Positions 7,938 to 16,580 of a stretch of 64,000 nucleotides of DNA are shown one piece after another. A program made the position numbers and the translations under genes. Position 1 is the stretch's first letter. Each line of letters begins with the position of its first letter. The notes beneath the pieces are model-generated. The model searched no databases. It was not told where the DNA came from and worked only from the letters and a program-made list of their open reading frames with translations. The stretch spans positions 9,040 to 73,039 of the forward strand of contig JBJEJW010000023.1 of NCBI GenBank assembly GCA_051878315.1. Direction: 5' to 3'. The DNA comes from W0P28-013 sp051878315. GTDB taxonomy: Bacteria > Bacteroidota > Bacteroidia > Bacteroidales > Paludibacteraceae.

Positions 7938-8450
7938 CTACAAACACGCAAATAAGTCGGTCGCCGATTTACGTTTTTTCGACGGAATAACGGTATCGGC
8001 AACAGCATAGCCAATCGGCACCAACACTACCGGTTCTATGTGCGACGGCAACTGTAGAAGTTCTGCACAACGTTTGGCATCGAAATTGCACACCCAACAC
8101 GATCCTAAACCAACTTCGGCAGCAGCCAATGTCAAATGATCGACCGCAATGGCCACATCAATATCGGCATGGTCCTTGCCATCGTTTGGGCGATGCCACG
8201 ACTGTGTATGGTCGGCACACGCCACGACACACAACGGTGCTGCTGCGAACCATTCGCGCTGATAGCATGTACACAAATCGTTCAACCGCCGACGGTCGGT
8301 TACGACATAAAAACGATAAGGTTGCAAGTTGACGGCCGACGGAGCCAATCGCGCACATTGCAACAGATAATCAATTTTGGCTTGTTCGACAGCACGTGTG
8401 GCATCAAATTGGCGCAACGAATAACGTTTTTCGGCTAATTCACTAAACAT
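7938..8450 (-). CDS. Nitroreductase-family FMN oxidoreductase
   Basis: This is a small (170-residue) NADH/NADPH-dependent flavoenzyme. The N-terminal RYSLRQF binds the FMN phosphate, followed by LAPSAVNLQPYRFYV, and the C-terminal half has the GLGSCWVCNF segment that contacts flavin. Single-domain enzymes of this length are usual in anaerobes. The natural substrate cannot be told. The start codon overlaps the stop of the upstream gene (TAATG), so translation is likely coupled. Confidence 0.82.
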   Translation of the reverse strand: MFSELAEKRYSLRQFDATRAVEQAKIDYLLQCARLAPSAVNLQPYRFYVVTDRRRLNDLCTCYQREWFAAAPLCVVACADHTQSWHRPNDGKDHADIDVAIAVDHLTLAAAEVGLGSCWVCNFDAKRCAELLQLPSHIEPVVLVPIGYAVADTVIPSKKRKSATDLFACL

Positions 8451-8971
8451 TATGACAAAGTTTTGACTTCATTTTTCAAAAAATCTAACGCGACATCAGT
8501 CGGAGTCGTTTTTAGGGCGGCATACATCTCTATCAAGCACTGCGCCAGCTGCAATGCCGATCCCGATGGCTGCACTTGCGCGGCCGCTCCATGAATGATG
8601 CGCACTAAATTTTCGCGTGCATTACGCACCAATACCCACGCCTGCTGCGACACATAAATCTGTTGCGACACATTGTGGTCAAATTCGTCGCGCACGGTTT
8701 GCAACAAGCGAGTTTGCAGTTCCAAATTGTTCATCGTCTGCAAATCGAGACGCATAATCATCGATTCCGGCTGTGTGCGTTCGAGCAACAATGTCAATCG
8801 TTCGTAGGCACGCAGCCGCACCGGCATTATTTGGTTAACATTCTGTTTGCGCAACTCGAATGCACGCCGTTCGCTTTCGGCTGCCAACTGTTTGTGCAAT
8901 ACCAGCCATGTCGTTAAAAACACTACCAATGCAGGGATCGTGTATTTGAGCAATTCCAAAAACAATTCCAT
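8450..8971 (-). CDS. Conserved membrane-anchored protein of unknown function
   Basis: It has 173 residues: one N-terminal membrane helix (LLKYTIPALVVFLTTWLVL) followed by a helical, charged cytoplasmic part. I recognise the type as a conserved Bacteroidetes protein (possibly DUF7935) but no function is known. A weak -7-like sequence (CATCTTTG on the minus strand, 8994-8987) lies just upstream. It appears to start a four-gene unit with the nitroreductase, DUF6452 and DUF6048 genes. Confidence 0.55.
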   Translation of the reverse strand: MELFLELLKYTIPALVVFLTTWLVLHKQLAAESERRAFELRKQNVNQIMPVRLRAYERLTLLLERTQPESMIMRLDLQTMNNLELQTRLLQTVRDEFDHNVSQQIYVSQQAWVLVRNARENLVRIIHGAAAQVQPSGSALQLAQCLIEMYAALKTTPTDVALDFLKNEVKTLS

Positions 8972-9005
8972 AGTTCATCAAGTTAACAAAGATGACACAA
9001 GTCCA

Positions 9006-9956
9006 TCATATTTCGGTCATTATCTGATAGTGATTGCGATCGAACGACGAGCGCGAAATCAGTTCGCCCACAAATCCCGACAGAAACATCTGTGTACCCA
9101 ATATCATGGCGGTTAGGGCTAAATAGAAATAAGGTGAATCGGTTACCAACGGCGCCGTCACGCCACGGTGTAACGCAGCCAATTTAACACCACCGACAAC
9201 GCACACCGCTACCAATCCCACCAAAAACATTACACTACCCCACAACCCGAAAAAGTGCATTGGCCGTTTGCCGAAACGACTCAAGAAATAGAGCGAAAAC
9301 AAATCGAGATAACCATGTACGAAACGTTCCAATCCAAATTTCGACGTCCCGAATTGCCGTTTGCGGTGTTCGACCACTTTTTCGCCGATGCGTGTAAAAC
9401 CGGCGTTTTTGGCCAAATACGGAATATAGCGATGCATCTCGCCATACACTTCGATATTTTTGACGACTTCGTTGCGATAGGCTTTCAAACCGCAATTCAT
9501 ATCATGCAGTTTCAGCCCCGTAACACGACGTGCCGTAGCATTGTATATTTTCGAAGGCAAATTTTTGGTCAAAGCATTATCGTAGCGTTTTTTCTTCCAC
9601 CCCGATACCAAATCATATCCTTCGTCCGTTATCATACGATAAAGTTCGGGAATTTCGTCCGGCGAGTCTTGCAAATCGGCATCCATCGTAATAACCACAT
9701 CGCCTTGTGCCTTGGCGAACCCGCAATACAAAGCCGGCGATTTACCGTAATTACGCCGAAACCGAATGCCGTGTACCGCCACATCGCGCTGATGCAAATC
9801 GCAAATGGTTTGCCACGAGCCATCGGTACTGCCATCGTTTACAAAAATGATTTCGTACGAAAAATTATGTTCGTGCATCACACGCACAATCCAATCGTAA
9901 AGCGCAGGCAACGACTCGGCCTCGTTATACAGCGGAACTATTATTGATATATCCAT
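9006..9956 (-). CDS. Glycosyltransferase family 2, DPM1/GtrB-like
   Basis: This is a 316-residue polyprenyl-phosphate sugar transferase. The GT-A fold is visible: DISIIVPLYNEAESLP at the start, FVNDGSTDGS, and the metal-binding DADLQDSPDEI. Two C-terminal membrane helices (GSVMFLVGLVAVCVVGGV and LALTAMILGTQMFLSGFVG) fit enzymes that load a sugar onto undecaprenyl phosphate at the inner membrane. The longer frame (to 10037) overlaps DUF4199, so the ATG at 9956 is chosen. It follows the DUF4199 gene by 19 bp, a pairing common in this phylum. Confidence 0.85.
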   Translation of the reverse strand: MDISIIVPLYNEAESLPALYDWIVRVMHEHNFSYEIIFVNDGSTDGSWQTICDLHQRDVAVHGIRFRRNYGKSPALYCGFAKAQGDVVITMDADLQDSPDEIPELYRMITDEGYDLVSGWKKKRYDNALTKNLPSKIYNATARRVTGLKLHDMNCGLKAYRNEVVKNIEVYGEMHRYIPYLAKNAGFTRIGEKVVEHRKRQFGTSKFGLERFVHGYLDLFSLYFLSRFGKRPMHFFGLWGSVMFLVGLVAVCVVGGVKLAALHRGVTAPLVTDSPYFYLALTAMILGTQMFLSGFVGELISRSSFDRNHYQIMTEI

Positions 9957-9975
9957 AAAAGAAAAATGATTATTT

Positions 9976-10482
9976 TTAGTTCGACATCGGCGCTTCGCGT
10001 TTGACAAAAACCGCCGTAAGCAACGACACACATACACCGGCCATCACATCCAACCAAATGTAATTAAGCGACATATTGACCGGTGTGATCACTTTTTTGA
10101 GTTCGTCCACATCCGTTGTGCCAAACGGTATCTGCATCTGCTCCATCAATTTTAATGCTTGGTCTATCTGATTCGGCAAAAAATCGGGGTTTATATAATT
10201 AAAATAGACGAGTTTGAATACCGCAGCCACCAATGCGGCATAGAAAAACAGTTGAACACCATACCATAATGCCATACCGTAAGACATAGTGCCATCGCAC
10301 ACACGCTCGCGGCAATCAACCGCCAAACGATATGCCACATACGGCATGAGCAATACCAATACCCACGATAAGGCATTAGGAATCACGGCATCGAGGGTTG
10401 ATAGATAAAAGTTCAGACTAAAAAGCAGCCCGAACAAAAGGCCAAAATACATGGCATGTTTCAAAATCATCGGTTTCATCAC
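9976..10482 (-). CDS. DUF4199 membrane protein
   Basis: This is a 168-residue integral membrane protein with about four helices (for example YFGLLFGLLFSLNFYLS and SWVLVLLMPYVAYRLAV) and a MSYGMALWYGVQLFFYAAL segment. The family has no known function. It is first in a unit with the GT2 gene and has a clear promoter 25 bp upstream. Confidence 0.75.
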   Translation of the reverse strand: MMKPMILKHAMYFGLLFGLLFSLNFYLSTLDAVIPNALSWVLVLLMPYVAYRLAVDCRERVCDGTMSYGMALWYGVQLFFYAALVAAVFKLVYFNYINPDFLPNQIDQALKLMEQMQIPFGTTDVDELKKVITPVNMSLNYIWLDVMAGVCVSLLTAVFVKREAPMSN

Positions 10483-10506
10483 AATACTCTACTGCTAAAA
10501 AACAAG

Positions 10507-10538
10507 CAAAGGTACGTTTTTTTCTCGAAAGTTACAAA
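10507..10538 (-). promoter_or_regulatory. Promoter for DUF4199-GT2 unit
   Basis: Minus-strand TACCTTTG (10514-10507) is a -7 box and TTTG (10538-10535) lies 20 bp upstream. It overlaps the T-tract of the rpoZ terminator. Confidence 0.5.
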
Positions 10539-10563
10539 AAAAGGAAGGCAAAACTACCTTCCT
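10534..10563 (-). terminator. Rho-independent terminator after rpoZ
   Basis: AGGAAGG (10542-10548) pairs with CCTTCCT (10557-10563) around an 8-base loop. It is followed on the minus strand by a T run (A run 10536-10541 on the plus strand), 24 bp after the rpoZ stop. Confidence 0.7.
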
Positions 10564-10586
10564 ACGTTTCGTTGGCGCTCAAACGC

Positions 10587-10919
10587 TTACTCATCAACCT
10601 CCATGTTGGCCGGGTTGCGATAGTAAACTTTATCGTCTTCGAACTCCTGAATGGCTTCCAAAGTCGGTTTCGGCATTTTTTCGTAGAAACGCGATATTTC
10701 TATCTGCTCGTGATTCTCGAATACCTCTTCCATCGAATCTGACGACGACGAGAAGTCCTGCAATTTTTTATCCAAATCGTGCTTCATTTCTGTTGCAATT
10801 TGGTTCGAACGTTTTGCAATAATGCGCACCGTTTCGTAAATATTTCCGACCGATTCACACAATTGATTCATGTCGCGCGTTACGGTATTGGTGGGCGCTT
10901 TCATCTTTTTGTAATCCAT
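10587..10919 (-). CDS. rpoZ: RNA polymerase omega subunit (Bacteroidetes type)
   Basis: This is a 110-residue omega subunit, which helps assemble RNA polymerase. The sequence MDYKKMKAPTNTVTRDMNQL, then GNIYETVRIIAKRSNQI and FYEKMPKPTLEA, is highly characteristic of the Bacteroidetes RpoZ/Rpb6-like family. The conserved helix with AKRSNQIA is the part that clamps the beta' subunit. It is 36 bp downstream of bamD and ends the unit, with a terminator. Confidence 0.88.
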   Translation of the reverse strand: MDYKKMKAPTNTVTRDMNQLCESVGNIYETVRIIAKRSNQIATEMKHDLDKKLQDFSSSSDSMEEVFENHEQIEISRFYEKMPKPTLEAIQEFEDDKVYYRNPANMEVDE

Positions 10920-10955
10920 AATTTTTTTCCTATTGTTATTATCGTTTATTTATTT

Positions 10956-11759
10956 TCATTGTTTTACATGTGCTTTAGCCTCTTTCAGCATACGGTTGGC
11001 ATCGCGAATATATTTGCCATTGGGATATTCGCTTGAATAGTTGTAATACTCGTCAATCACTTCGCTGAAACGTTCCGTTTTTTTCTCTTGTACACTCAAC
11101 ACCGCCTCTTTGTATTTTGCCTGCAATACCAAAAACAGTAATGCTTCGCGATGTTTCGTTTCGGGGTAGTCTTTCAACGTATTGTTAGCGCAAATGATAG
11201 CTGACCGAAAATTATTGCCCAAATACATACCGAGATTGTAATACAATTTGGCATTCAAGTAGCCTTTGTAGGCCAATTTATCCTCCATTTCGAATATATA
11301 CTGATAGGCTTCGGAGGCTCTATCGCTCAACGGATATTGCTCCAAATAGGCTGTAAACGCCGCCAACGCATTGTGTGTGCTGGTTTGGTCTAACCGCGGG
11401 TCGGCCGAATCTTTGTAATAACAATAGCCAATCATGAAATAACACTCCTGTGCATAGGTCCCACGCGGATAGTTTTTAACGTAAGTGTTGTAGTATTCGG
11501 CGGCTGTGGCATAGTCTTCTTGGCCGCGATACGACTCGGCCAACAGATACAAAACCTCTTCGGCACGCCCTGTTCCTTTATAATAAGCGGCAACATCTTC
11601 GAGCAACTGCGAACATTTGGCATATTTTTTTTCCTGAAAAAAATTTTTCGCGGTTTCATATTTCACCTCGGGATTTTTCTCTTTCAGTAACTGCTGCATG
11701 CCGTTGCACGAAACCAACAGGCCGGCTACCACCACTATGTAAACCAAACGCTTCAACAT
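10956..11759 (-). CDS. bamD: Outer-membrane assembly lipoprotein BamD
   Basis: BamD (267 residues) is a lipoprotein of the machine that folds barrel proteins into the outer membrane. It has a lipobox signal peptide (MLKRLVYIVVVAGLLVSC, Cys18) and then TPR-like helical repeats (KNFFQEKKYAKCSQLLE; LAESYRGQEDYATAAEYYN; FMIGYCYY). Paired with rpoZ downstream, an order often seen in Bacteroidales. An Omp85-family barrel gene is next upstream, but a promoter separates them. Confidence 0.88.
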   Translation of the reverse strand: MLKRLVYIVVVAGLLVSCNGMQQLLKEKNPEVKYETAKNFFQEKKYAKCSQLLEDVAAYYKGTGRAEEVLYLLAESYRGQEDYATAAEYYNTYVKNYPRGTYAQECYFMIGYCYYKDSADPRLDQTSTHNALAAFTAYLEQYPLSDRASEAYQYIFEMEDKLAYKGYLNAKLYYNLGMYLGNNFRSAIICANNTLKDYPETKHREALLFLVLQAKYKEAVLSVQEKKTERFSEVIDEYYNYSSEYPNGKYIRDANRMLKEAKAHVKQ

Positions 11760-11773
11760 AATTTTTCAAACTG

Positions 11774-11781
11774 CAAAGTTA
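11774..11781 (-). promoter_or_regulatory. -7 box for bamD-rpoZ
   Basis: Minus-strand TAACTTTG (11781-11774), 15 bp before the bamD start, matches TAnnTTTG. No good -33 element is seen at the normal distance. Confidence 0.4.
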
Positions 11782-11840
11782 CAAAAAAAATGGCAATTTG
11801 TACATCATTTTCAATCAATATTCCGAAAAATCGTCTTTTT

Positions 11841-13286
11841 TCAGAACAAATAGCCCATTTTTACATAGAAATTAGACAAACTTCCATTGTCTTGTTTCGA
11901 AAATGGAGCTGCCCAATCGACCGACAAGATGAAGTTTTCGTTCATTCCTATCTTCAAACCGATGCCGGCCGCCATGTGCGGACGATACACCACCTTGTTA
12001 TCAAAATTGAAATAGTCGTCAGGATTGAGGCCGTCGGCGGTGAGCAGCATTCGCAAGCCTTCTTCGTCCAAATCATAGGGTTGGGTAACCATGCCGATGT
12101 CAAAAAACGGATTGAGACCGATGAAAAAATGTTGCCGTTTTATGTCGAAGTTAACAACCCGCGTGCGCAATTCGATTGTGGCAAACGCATAACCATTGGC
12201 CAACACGCGGTTGCGCAACACGCCACGCAACGAATTGCCACCGCCCAACGCTTCGTACAGCACGCGCTGTATGAACAACACGTTTTGGTAGGTGTTCATG
12301 TAGAATGGCGATTTGCCGGCAATCACATTCTGCGTGCCGATGCGATAGGCTAACGTTACCCTATCTTTATACAGCGGCACATAATGACGAAAATCGAAGT
12401 TGAATTTCAAGTTGTTATATTCCGTTTGATTGCCGTAATTTTTAGTATCAAATGCTGCGGAATAGGTAAAAAACGCATCGGCGTAAATACCTTTCGTCGG
12501 GTTTGAACGCGCATTGCGCGTATCGTATGTAATGCCTGCACGCACATACGGATGCCAACCGCCATGCGCTTCGTTGGATTTGATGAGTCCCCAATTGACA
12601 TATTTTTCGTACAATCCCTGCACATCAGGATTTAGGTACTTTGGGTCGTCGGCAGCCTTTTTGCCGTTGAGCATGGCTATGTCGCACTCGTCAATCAGAT
12701 AACCCAAAACGCCAATACCGGCATTCCATTTCAAATCCTTGTAAATGGTACCCTCAATGTCGGCCGCAAAACGAATCAAGTCGCGTTTGTATTTATAAAA
12801 TGCTCGCGATTGATAATTGGCCGTATCCATTTTCGACGGGTCTTTTTTCCATTTGTGCCACGCATTGTTGTACACCGATTGGTAACCATTAAACCCGTAA
12901 AAATCGCACATAGCGTCGGGCAGATAACACATATCCACCGTCAGACGATGGTTTGGAATCAGGTACTTCGAATCGTAGAAAAACCGAAATATACCGTAAT
13001 GTTTGGTTGTGTAAGCCGCTTCGACATAAAATGAATGAATATATTCCGGATATTGCGATCCATCACCGTAATAATAGACATTGGCCAGCGCACCGCCCTG
13101 AAAACCAAGGTCGGCATCGTAGGCTACGCTTGGCAACGCACCAAAATTCCAACCGGTTTTTATTTTTTTCTTTTCTACAGTCACTGAATCCGACTGCTGT
13201 CCGGTTGCTACGACCGATAACGTATCTTGCGCCACGATGGTCAATGCCATCAACGCCAAAAGCAGGAAAACAAACGTTCGTTTCAT
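11841..13286 (-). CDS. Omp85/BamA-family outer-membrane barrel, no POTRA
   Basis: This is a 481-residue outer-membrane protein with signal peptide MKRTFVFLLLALMALTIVAQ. The body is a 16-strand-like barrel of the surface antigen D15 family. The L6 loop signature appears as GGGNSLRGVLRNR, about residue 345, and the chain ends in Phe (KMGYLF), the usual barrel sorting signal. There is no room for POTRA domains, so it is not the main BamA; it resembles the short Omp85 proteins often tied to lipid handling. It is 12 bp downstream of DUF819, in one unit with the acyltransferase. Confidence 0.75.
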   Translation of the reverse strand: MKRTFVFLLLALMALTIVAQDTLSVVATGQQSDSVTVEKKKIKTGWNFGALPSVAYDADLGFQGGALANVYYYGDGSQYPEYIHSFYVEAAYTTKHYGIFRFFYDSKYLIPNHRLTVDMCYLPDAMCDFYGFNGYQSVYNNAWHKWKKDPSKMDTANYQSRAFYKYKRDLIRFAADIEGTIYKDLKWNAGIGVLGYLIDECDIAMLNGKKAADDPKYLNPDVQGLYEKYVNWGLIKSNEAHGGWHPYVRAGITYDTRNARSNPTKGIYADAFFTYSAAFDTKNYGNQTEYNNLKFNFDFRHYVPLYKDRVTLAYRIGTQNVIAGKSPFYMNTYQNVLFIQRVLYEALGGGNSLRGVLRNRVLANGYAFATIELRTRVVNFDIKRQHFFIGLNPFFDIGMVTQPYDLDEEGLRMLLTADGLNPDDYFNFDNKVVYRPHMAAGIGLKIGMNENFILSVDWAAPFSKQDNGSLSNFYVKMGYLF

Positions 13287-13298
13287 AAGGCGATACGA

Positions 13299-14480
13299 TT
13301 AAAACAGTTGCAAGAAATAGGCAATGGCAACGCCCAAATAGGTACCGACGGCATAGCCTACCAAACCAATGACGATGCCACTGATGAGCACTTTTTTGTT
13401 GCCCATGGCACCTACAATCGGCGGGACAAACGGCGGTGAACACAACAAAGCCACATGGGCTACGGTGAACAAATCGCCACTGACTTTGCCAAGACGACAA
13501 AGCAACAAGTGCACAAGCACCGACACAAACATAATGTACAACACAAAATAAAACAACGTCAACGCCGACATATCGATGTTGTAAATGTCGAACTGCGACG
13601 CCACTACGATGCTGAACACTAAAATGAAAATCATACCCAACTCAAACGTTTTGGGTAATTCGCGCACTTTTTTGCAAAACGATGCACCAATAGCCAACGT
13701 GGTAATCGTCAGAATGACAATGAGTTCGTTCAGCGTGCCGGTGATAAGTAGCGAGAGTCCCGCTCCGACGGCCAAAAACGCAATTGAAAGCAACAAGCCG
13801 AGCATTGTTTTCGGAAAAACATGCCGATTGAGCATACGCCGATAATCTTCGACTCCACCGGCTGCTACTTGGTTGACATTGATTGCCGGCGATACCGATT
13901 CGTCGGGATAAGGCAAAATTTTGCGAAACAATTTATAGCCGCCGGCAGTGATGAACAATATCAACGGAAAAGTAACCAACATTTCAAATGTCAGCACCAG
14001 CGTCATCACTGTTTTATCGACATTCAAGGCTGTACCAAGTGCCGAAAAATTCATGGTGCCACCAGTATAAATACCTGTCATCATGGCCGATACATTTGCC
14101 AAATCGTCGATACCGGCATGACGAAAAATGAAAAAGCCGGACACTACGGCGACAAGTACAGCCACCGTACCACCGACAAGGGCAAATACGGTTTTGGGGA
14201 GCGACTTCGTCCACAATTTGAAATCGCATCCGAACAGCATCAGTGGAATAGCAATTGGAACGGAAAGATTCATCAGCCAATTTTGCATTTGGGTAAACGC
14301 CGTTGATTCGGCAGAACCAGGTTCAAAGGAAACTACGCCCGTCAGAGCCATCACCACGCCAACGGCATAAGCCAAAATCACGGTCCCGATTTTCTGTAAA
14401 AAGTGCCATTTATGAAAAGCCGACACTATCAGAATCGGGAACAACAAATAAACTATCAAAATAATATAAACTTTGACCAT
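13299..14480 (-). CDS. DUF819-family membrane protein
   Basis: This is a 393-residue inner-membrane protein with about ten helices. The pattern of two similar halves with GGTMNFSALGTALNV and AHVALLCSPPFVPPIVGAMGNKKVLISG is the YjcL/DUF819 family, which resembles transporters but has no confirmed substrate. It lies 21 bp after the PlsC-like gene and 12 bp before the Omp85 barrel. Confidence 0.78.
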   Translation of the reverse strand: MVKVYIILIVYLLFPILIVSAFHKWHFLQKIGTVILAYAVGVVMALTGVVSFEPGSAESTAFTQMQNWLMNLSVPIAIPLMLFGCDFKLWTKSLPKTVFALVGGTVAVLVAVVSGFFIFRHAGIDDLANVSAMMTGIYTGGTMNFSALGTALNVDKTVMTLVLTFEMLVTFPLILFITAGGYKLFRKILPYPDESVSPAINVNQVAAGGVEDYRRMLNRHVFPKTMLGLLLSIAFLAVGAGLSLLITGTLNELIVILTITTLAIGASFCKKVRELPKTFELGMIFILVFSIVVASQFDIYNIDMSALTLFYFVLYIMFVSVLVHLLLCRLGKVSGDLFTVAHVALLCSPPFVPPIVGAMGNKKVLISGIVIGLVGYAVGTYLGVAIAYFLQLF

Positions 14481-14501
14481 AATTGTATTAGGTTAAACAT
14501 T

Positions 14502-15794
14502 TTACAACGTGTACGTTTGCAACCGATGCAGGTGTTGCCGTAGCGACGGGCTAAACAACAAGCGTGCATGCGACAGCCACAAACGAGCCATACGCAAATA
14601 TTCATGAAAAACAACATTCGCCGGCAACAACAGCACACACACGACGACAGCCCACACGCAAGGCATCAAACAAAACGCCGCTACCGCACACGCCAACAAC
14701 GACAATGGCAACAACAAGATTGTAACCACACACCGGCACGAGTTACGAAATGCAGAATCTTTCACCTGTGTCAACACCGCCAAAATAGCGATCCACACGG
14801 GGGCGGTTGCTACAGTCGCTATGCAAAAATAGGGAAAAAGCAATAGTAACAAACACGTTTTAATCATCCAATCGACAAAAAGGTGTTTTTGTTGAATAGA
14901 ATCAACACCAATATGTTTGTCCCGACGCTTATGTGCAAAATCACCGGCATCGGACAACAATTTCGCCGTCGGTTCAGGTGTATGAAGTCGTCCGCTTTGC
15001 ACTGCCGACACTATACGTTGGTCGGCGTGCAGGCGTTCGGCCAACGATGGTCGTTGACCATGATATTGTGCTGCGAGCAAATAACACAATTCCAACGTCG
15101 GTTCATAGTTGTCATCATCCGGTATCCACAAAATCAGACGACGCATAGCCATGGTCAGCACGTCGCGCAAACCATTATATAACTCAGGAACTTCAAAGTT
15201 CTGATTATCGGACACATAGGTTGTTACATTGATAGGTGTGCCAACCGTAACAAGTAGCGACGAACGATAACGAAAATAGTTCCCGTATTCGATGCCTATT
15301 GGCACAATATAGACCGGTTTTGCGCCGGCTAAACGTTCATTGGCGCGCAATGCTATCCGAAAAATACCTTTACTCAACGGCAACAAGCTGTGTTTGGCAC
15401 GATGCGTTCCTTCGGGCAAAATGCAGAACGGAACACCGTCGATCAGTACATCGACAGCGCGCTCCATGATTTCGTCGTTTTTAGTCAGATTCGAAAACCC
15501 ATCGCGAATGCGCATTATGGGCATTATTTTCAGAAAATGAAGAATTTTTGCTTGTGTCGGTTTCCTGAAAATATCGGCACGCGCCACAAACACTTTCGGT
15601 GCGGCATTCAAGGATAAGACAGCCAAAGCGTCCTGCAATGCGTTGGAATGATTGGGAGCAAAAATTACAGCGCCGTCAGTCGGTATGCGGTCAAGCCCGA
15701 CATACTGCACTCGCCGGTAACTATGCCGAAATCCGAAATCGACATAGGGACGCAGGAATGAGTACAAACGATTTTCATCTTGTATCTTTGCCAT
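14502..15794 (-). CDS. PlsC-like glycerolipid acyltransferase
   Basis: This is a 430-residue acyltransferase for phospholipid or glycolipid synthesis on the inner membrane. The first motif is NHSNALQD (His49, Asp55), an HX5D spacing rather than the classic HX4D, as in Gpt2/Sct1-like enzymes. The second block is PEGTHRAKHSLLPLSKG, the acyl-acceptor site. Two C-terminal helix pairs (LLLLFPYFCIATVATAPVWI and LLLPLSLLACAVAAF) anchor it. It is first in a unit with DUF819 and the Omp85 barrel, so a joint role in envelope lipids is a fair guess. Confidence 0.82.
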   Translation of the reverse strand: MAKIQDENRLYSFLRPYVDFGFRHSYRRVQYVGLDRIPTDGAVIFAPNHSNALQDALAVLSLNAAPKVFVARADIFRKPTQAKILHFLKIMPIMRIRDGFSNLTKNDEIMERAVDVLIDGVPFCILPEGTHRAKHSLLPLSKGIFRIALRANERLAGAKPVYIVPIGIEYGNYFRYRSSLLVTVGTPINVTTYVSDNQNFEVPELYNGLRDVLTMAMRRLILWIPDDDNYEPTLELCYLLAAQYHGQRPSLAERLHADQRIVSAVQSGRLHTPEPTAKLLSDAGDFAHKRRDKHIGVDSIQQKHLFVDWMIKTCLLLLLFPYFCIATVATAPVWIAILAVLTQVKDSAFRNSCRCVVTILLLPLSLLACAVAAFCLMPCVWAVVVCVLLLPANVVFHEYLRMARLWLSHARLLFSPSLRQHLHRLQTYTL

Positions 15795-15819
15795 GATGCA
15801 ATCTATTTGTTTACACCTG

Positions 15820-15850
15820 CAAAGTTACTTTTTTTTTGTTACTCTGCAAA
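15820..15850 (-). promoter_or_regulatory. Promoter for plsC-like/DUF819/Omp85 unit
   Basis: Minus-strand TAACTTTG (15827-15820) with TTTG (15850-15847) 19 bp upstream. It lies 25 bp before the acyltransferase start. Confidence 0.55.
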
Positions 15851-15893
15851 TTTTACAGCCAAATTCCGTATGGCACACCATTTATGCCGTATC

Positions 15894-16502
15894 CTACAAC
15901 AAGCCAAACTCGTAACTTTCGTTTTTCAGGAAATCAATGGCAGGTTGTATAGTTGCCAGCATATTTCCGGCGGCCTTTTTCGAGTCGTGAAAAACGACAA
16001 TCGATCCGTTTCGCGTATAGCGTTTTACGATGCGCAGTACTTGTTCCGGCGTCAGACAGGCATTGTAGTCGCGCGTAATGACATCCCAAAAAATAACGGT
16101 ATATTTTTGCCGCAACGCACGCAACTGTGCCGGTTTGATGCGCCCATACGGCGGCCGTAGCAACGAACTGCGAATGTAAGTATCAGCCACAGCCACGTCG
16201 TCGATGTAAGTTTTGCAATCGGTGCGAAAACCTTTCAGATGGTGCATTGTATGGTTGCCGACGTGGTGTCCGCGTTGTTTCAATTGTTCAAACAGCGCCG
16301 GATGCTTGCGCACATTATCGCCGACACAAAAAAAAGTGGCTTTAATATGGTTTTTGTCCAAAATGTCCAATAATTGTGGTGTTGTTTCGGGACACGGGCC
16401 GTCGTCGAATGTCAAATACACCACTTTTTTGCCGTCTTGTTTCTTACGCCAAATGCCAGGCCAAAACCAGCGCAGAAACATGGGAGGTTGTTCTATAAAC
16501 AC
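15894..16502 (-). CDS. Polysaccharide deacetylase (NodB domain)
   Basis: This is a 202-residue metal-dependent N-acetyl hydrolase acting on a peptidoglycan- or chitin-like sugar polymer. Motif 1 is TFDDGP, motif 2 is HTMHH (metal His pair), motif 3 is RPPYG, and a late FHDS supplies the final His. It has no clear signal peptide, but a hydrophobic start (FLRWFWPGIW) may act as an anchor, as in short Bacteroidetes members. It follows the DUF2723 gene after a terminator hairpin. Confidence 0.85.
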   Translation of the reverse strand: MFIEQPPMFLRWFWPGIWRKKQDGKKVVYLTFDDGPCPETTPQLLDILDKNHIKATFFCVGDNVRKHPALFEQLKQRGHHVGNHTMHHLKGFRTDCKTYIDDVAVADTYIRSSLLRPPYGRIKPAQLRALRQKYTVIFWDVITRDYNACLTPEQVLRIVKRYTRNGSIVVFHDSKKAAGNMLATIQPAIDFLKNESYEFGLL

Positions 16503-16529
16503 AATGTCGTATAGTTAAAAAGATGTCGT

Positions 16530-16573
16530 AAAAAACGAAAGCAACCCCGCCGCGAAGGAGGAGATTGCTTTCG
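16530..16573 (-). terminator. Terminator after the DUF2723 gene
   Basis: CGAAAGCAA (16536-16544) pairs with TTGCTTTCG (16565-16573) around a GC-rich loop. A T run follows on the minus strand (A run 16530-16535), 7 bp after the stop of the DUF2723 gene. Confidence 0.7.
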
Positions 16574-16580
16574 GTGATGA

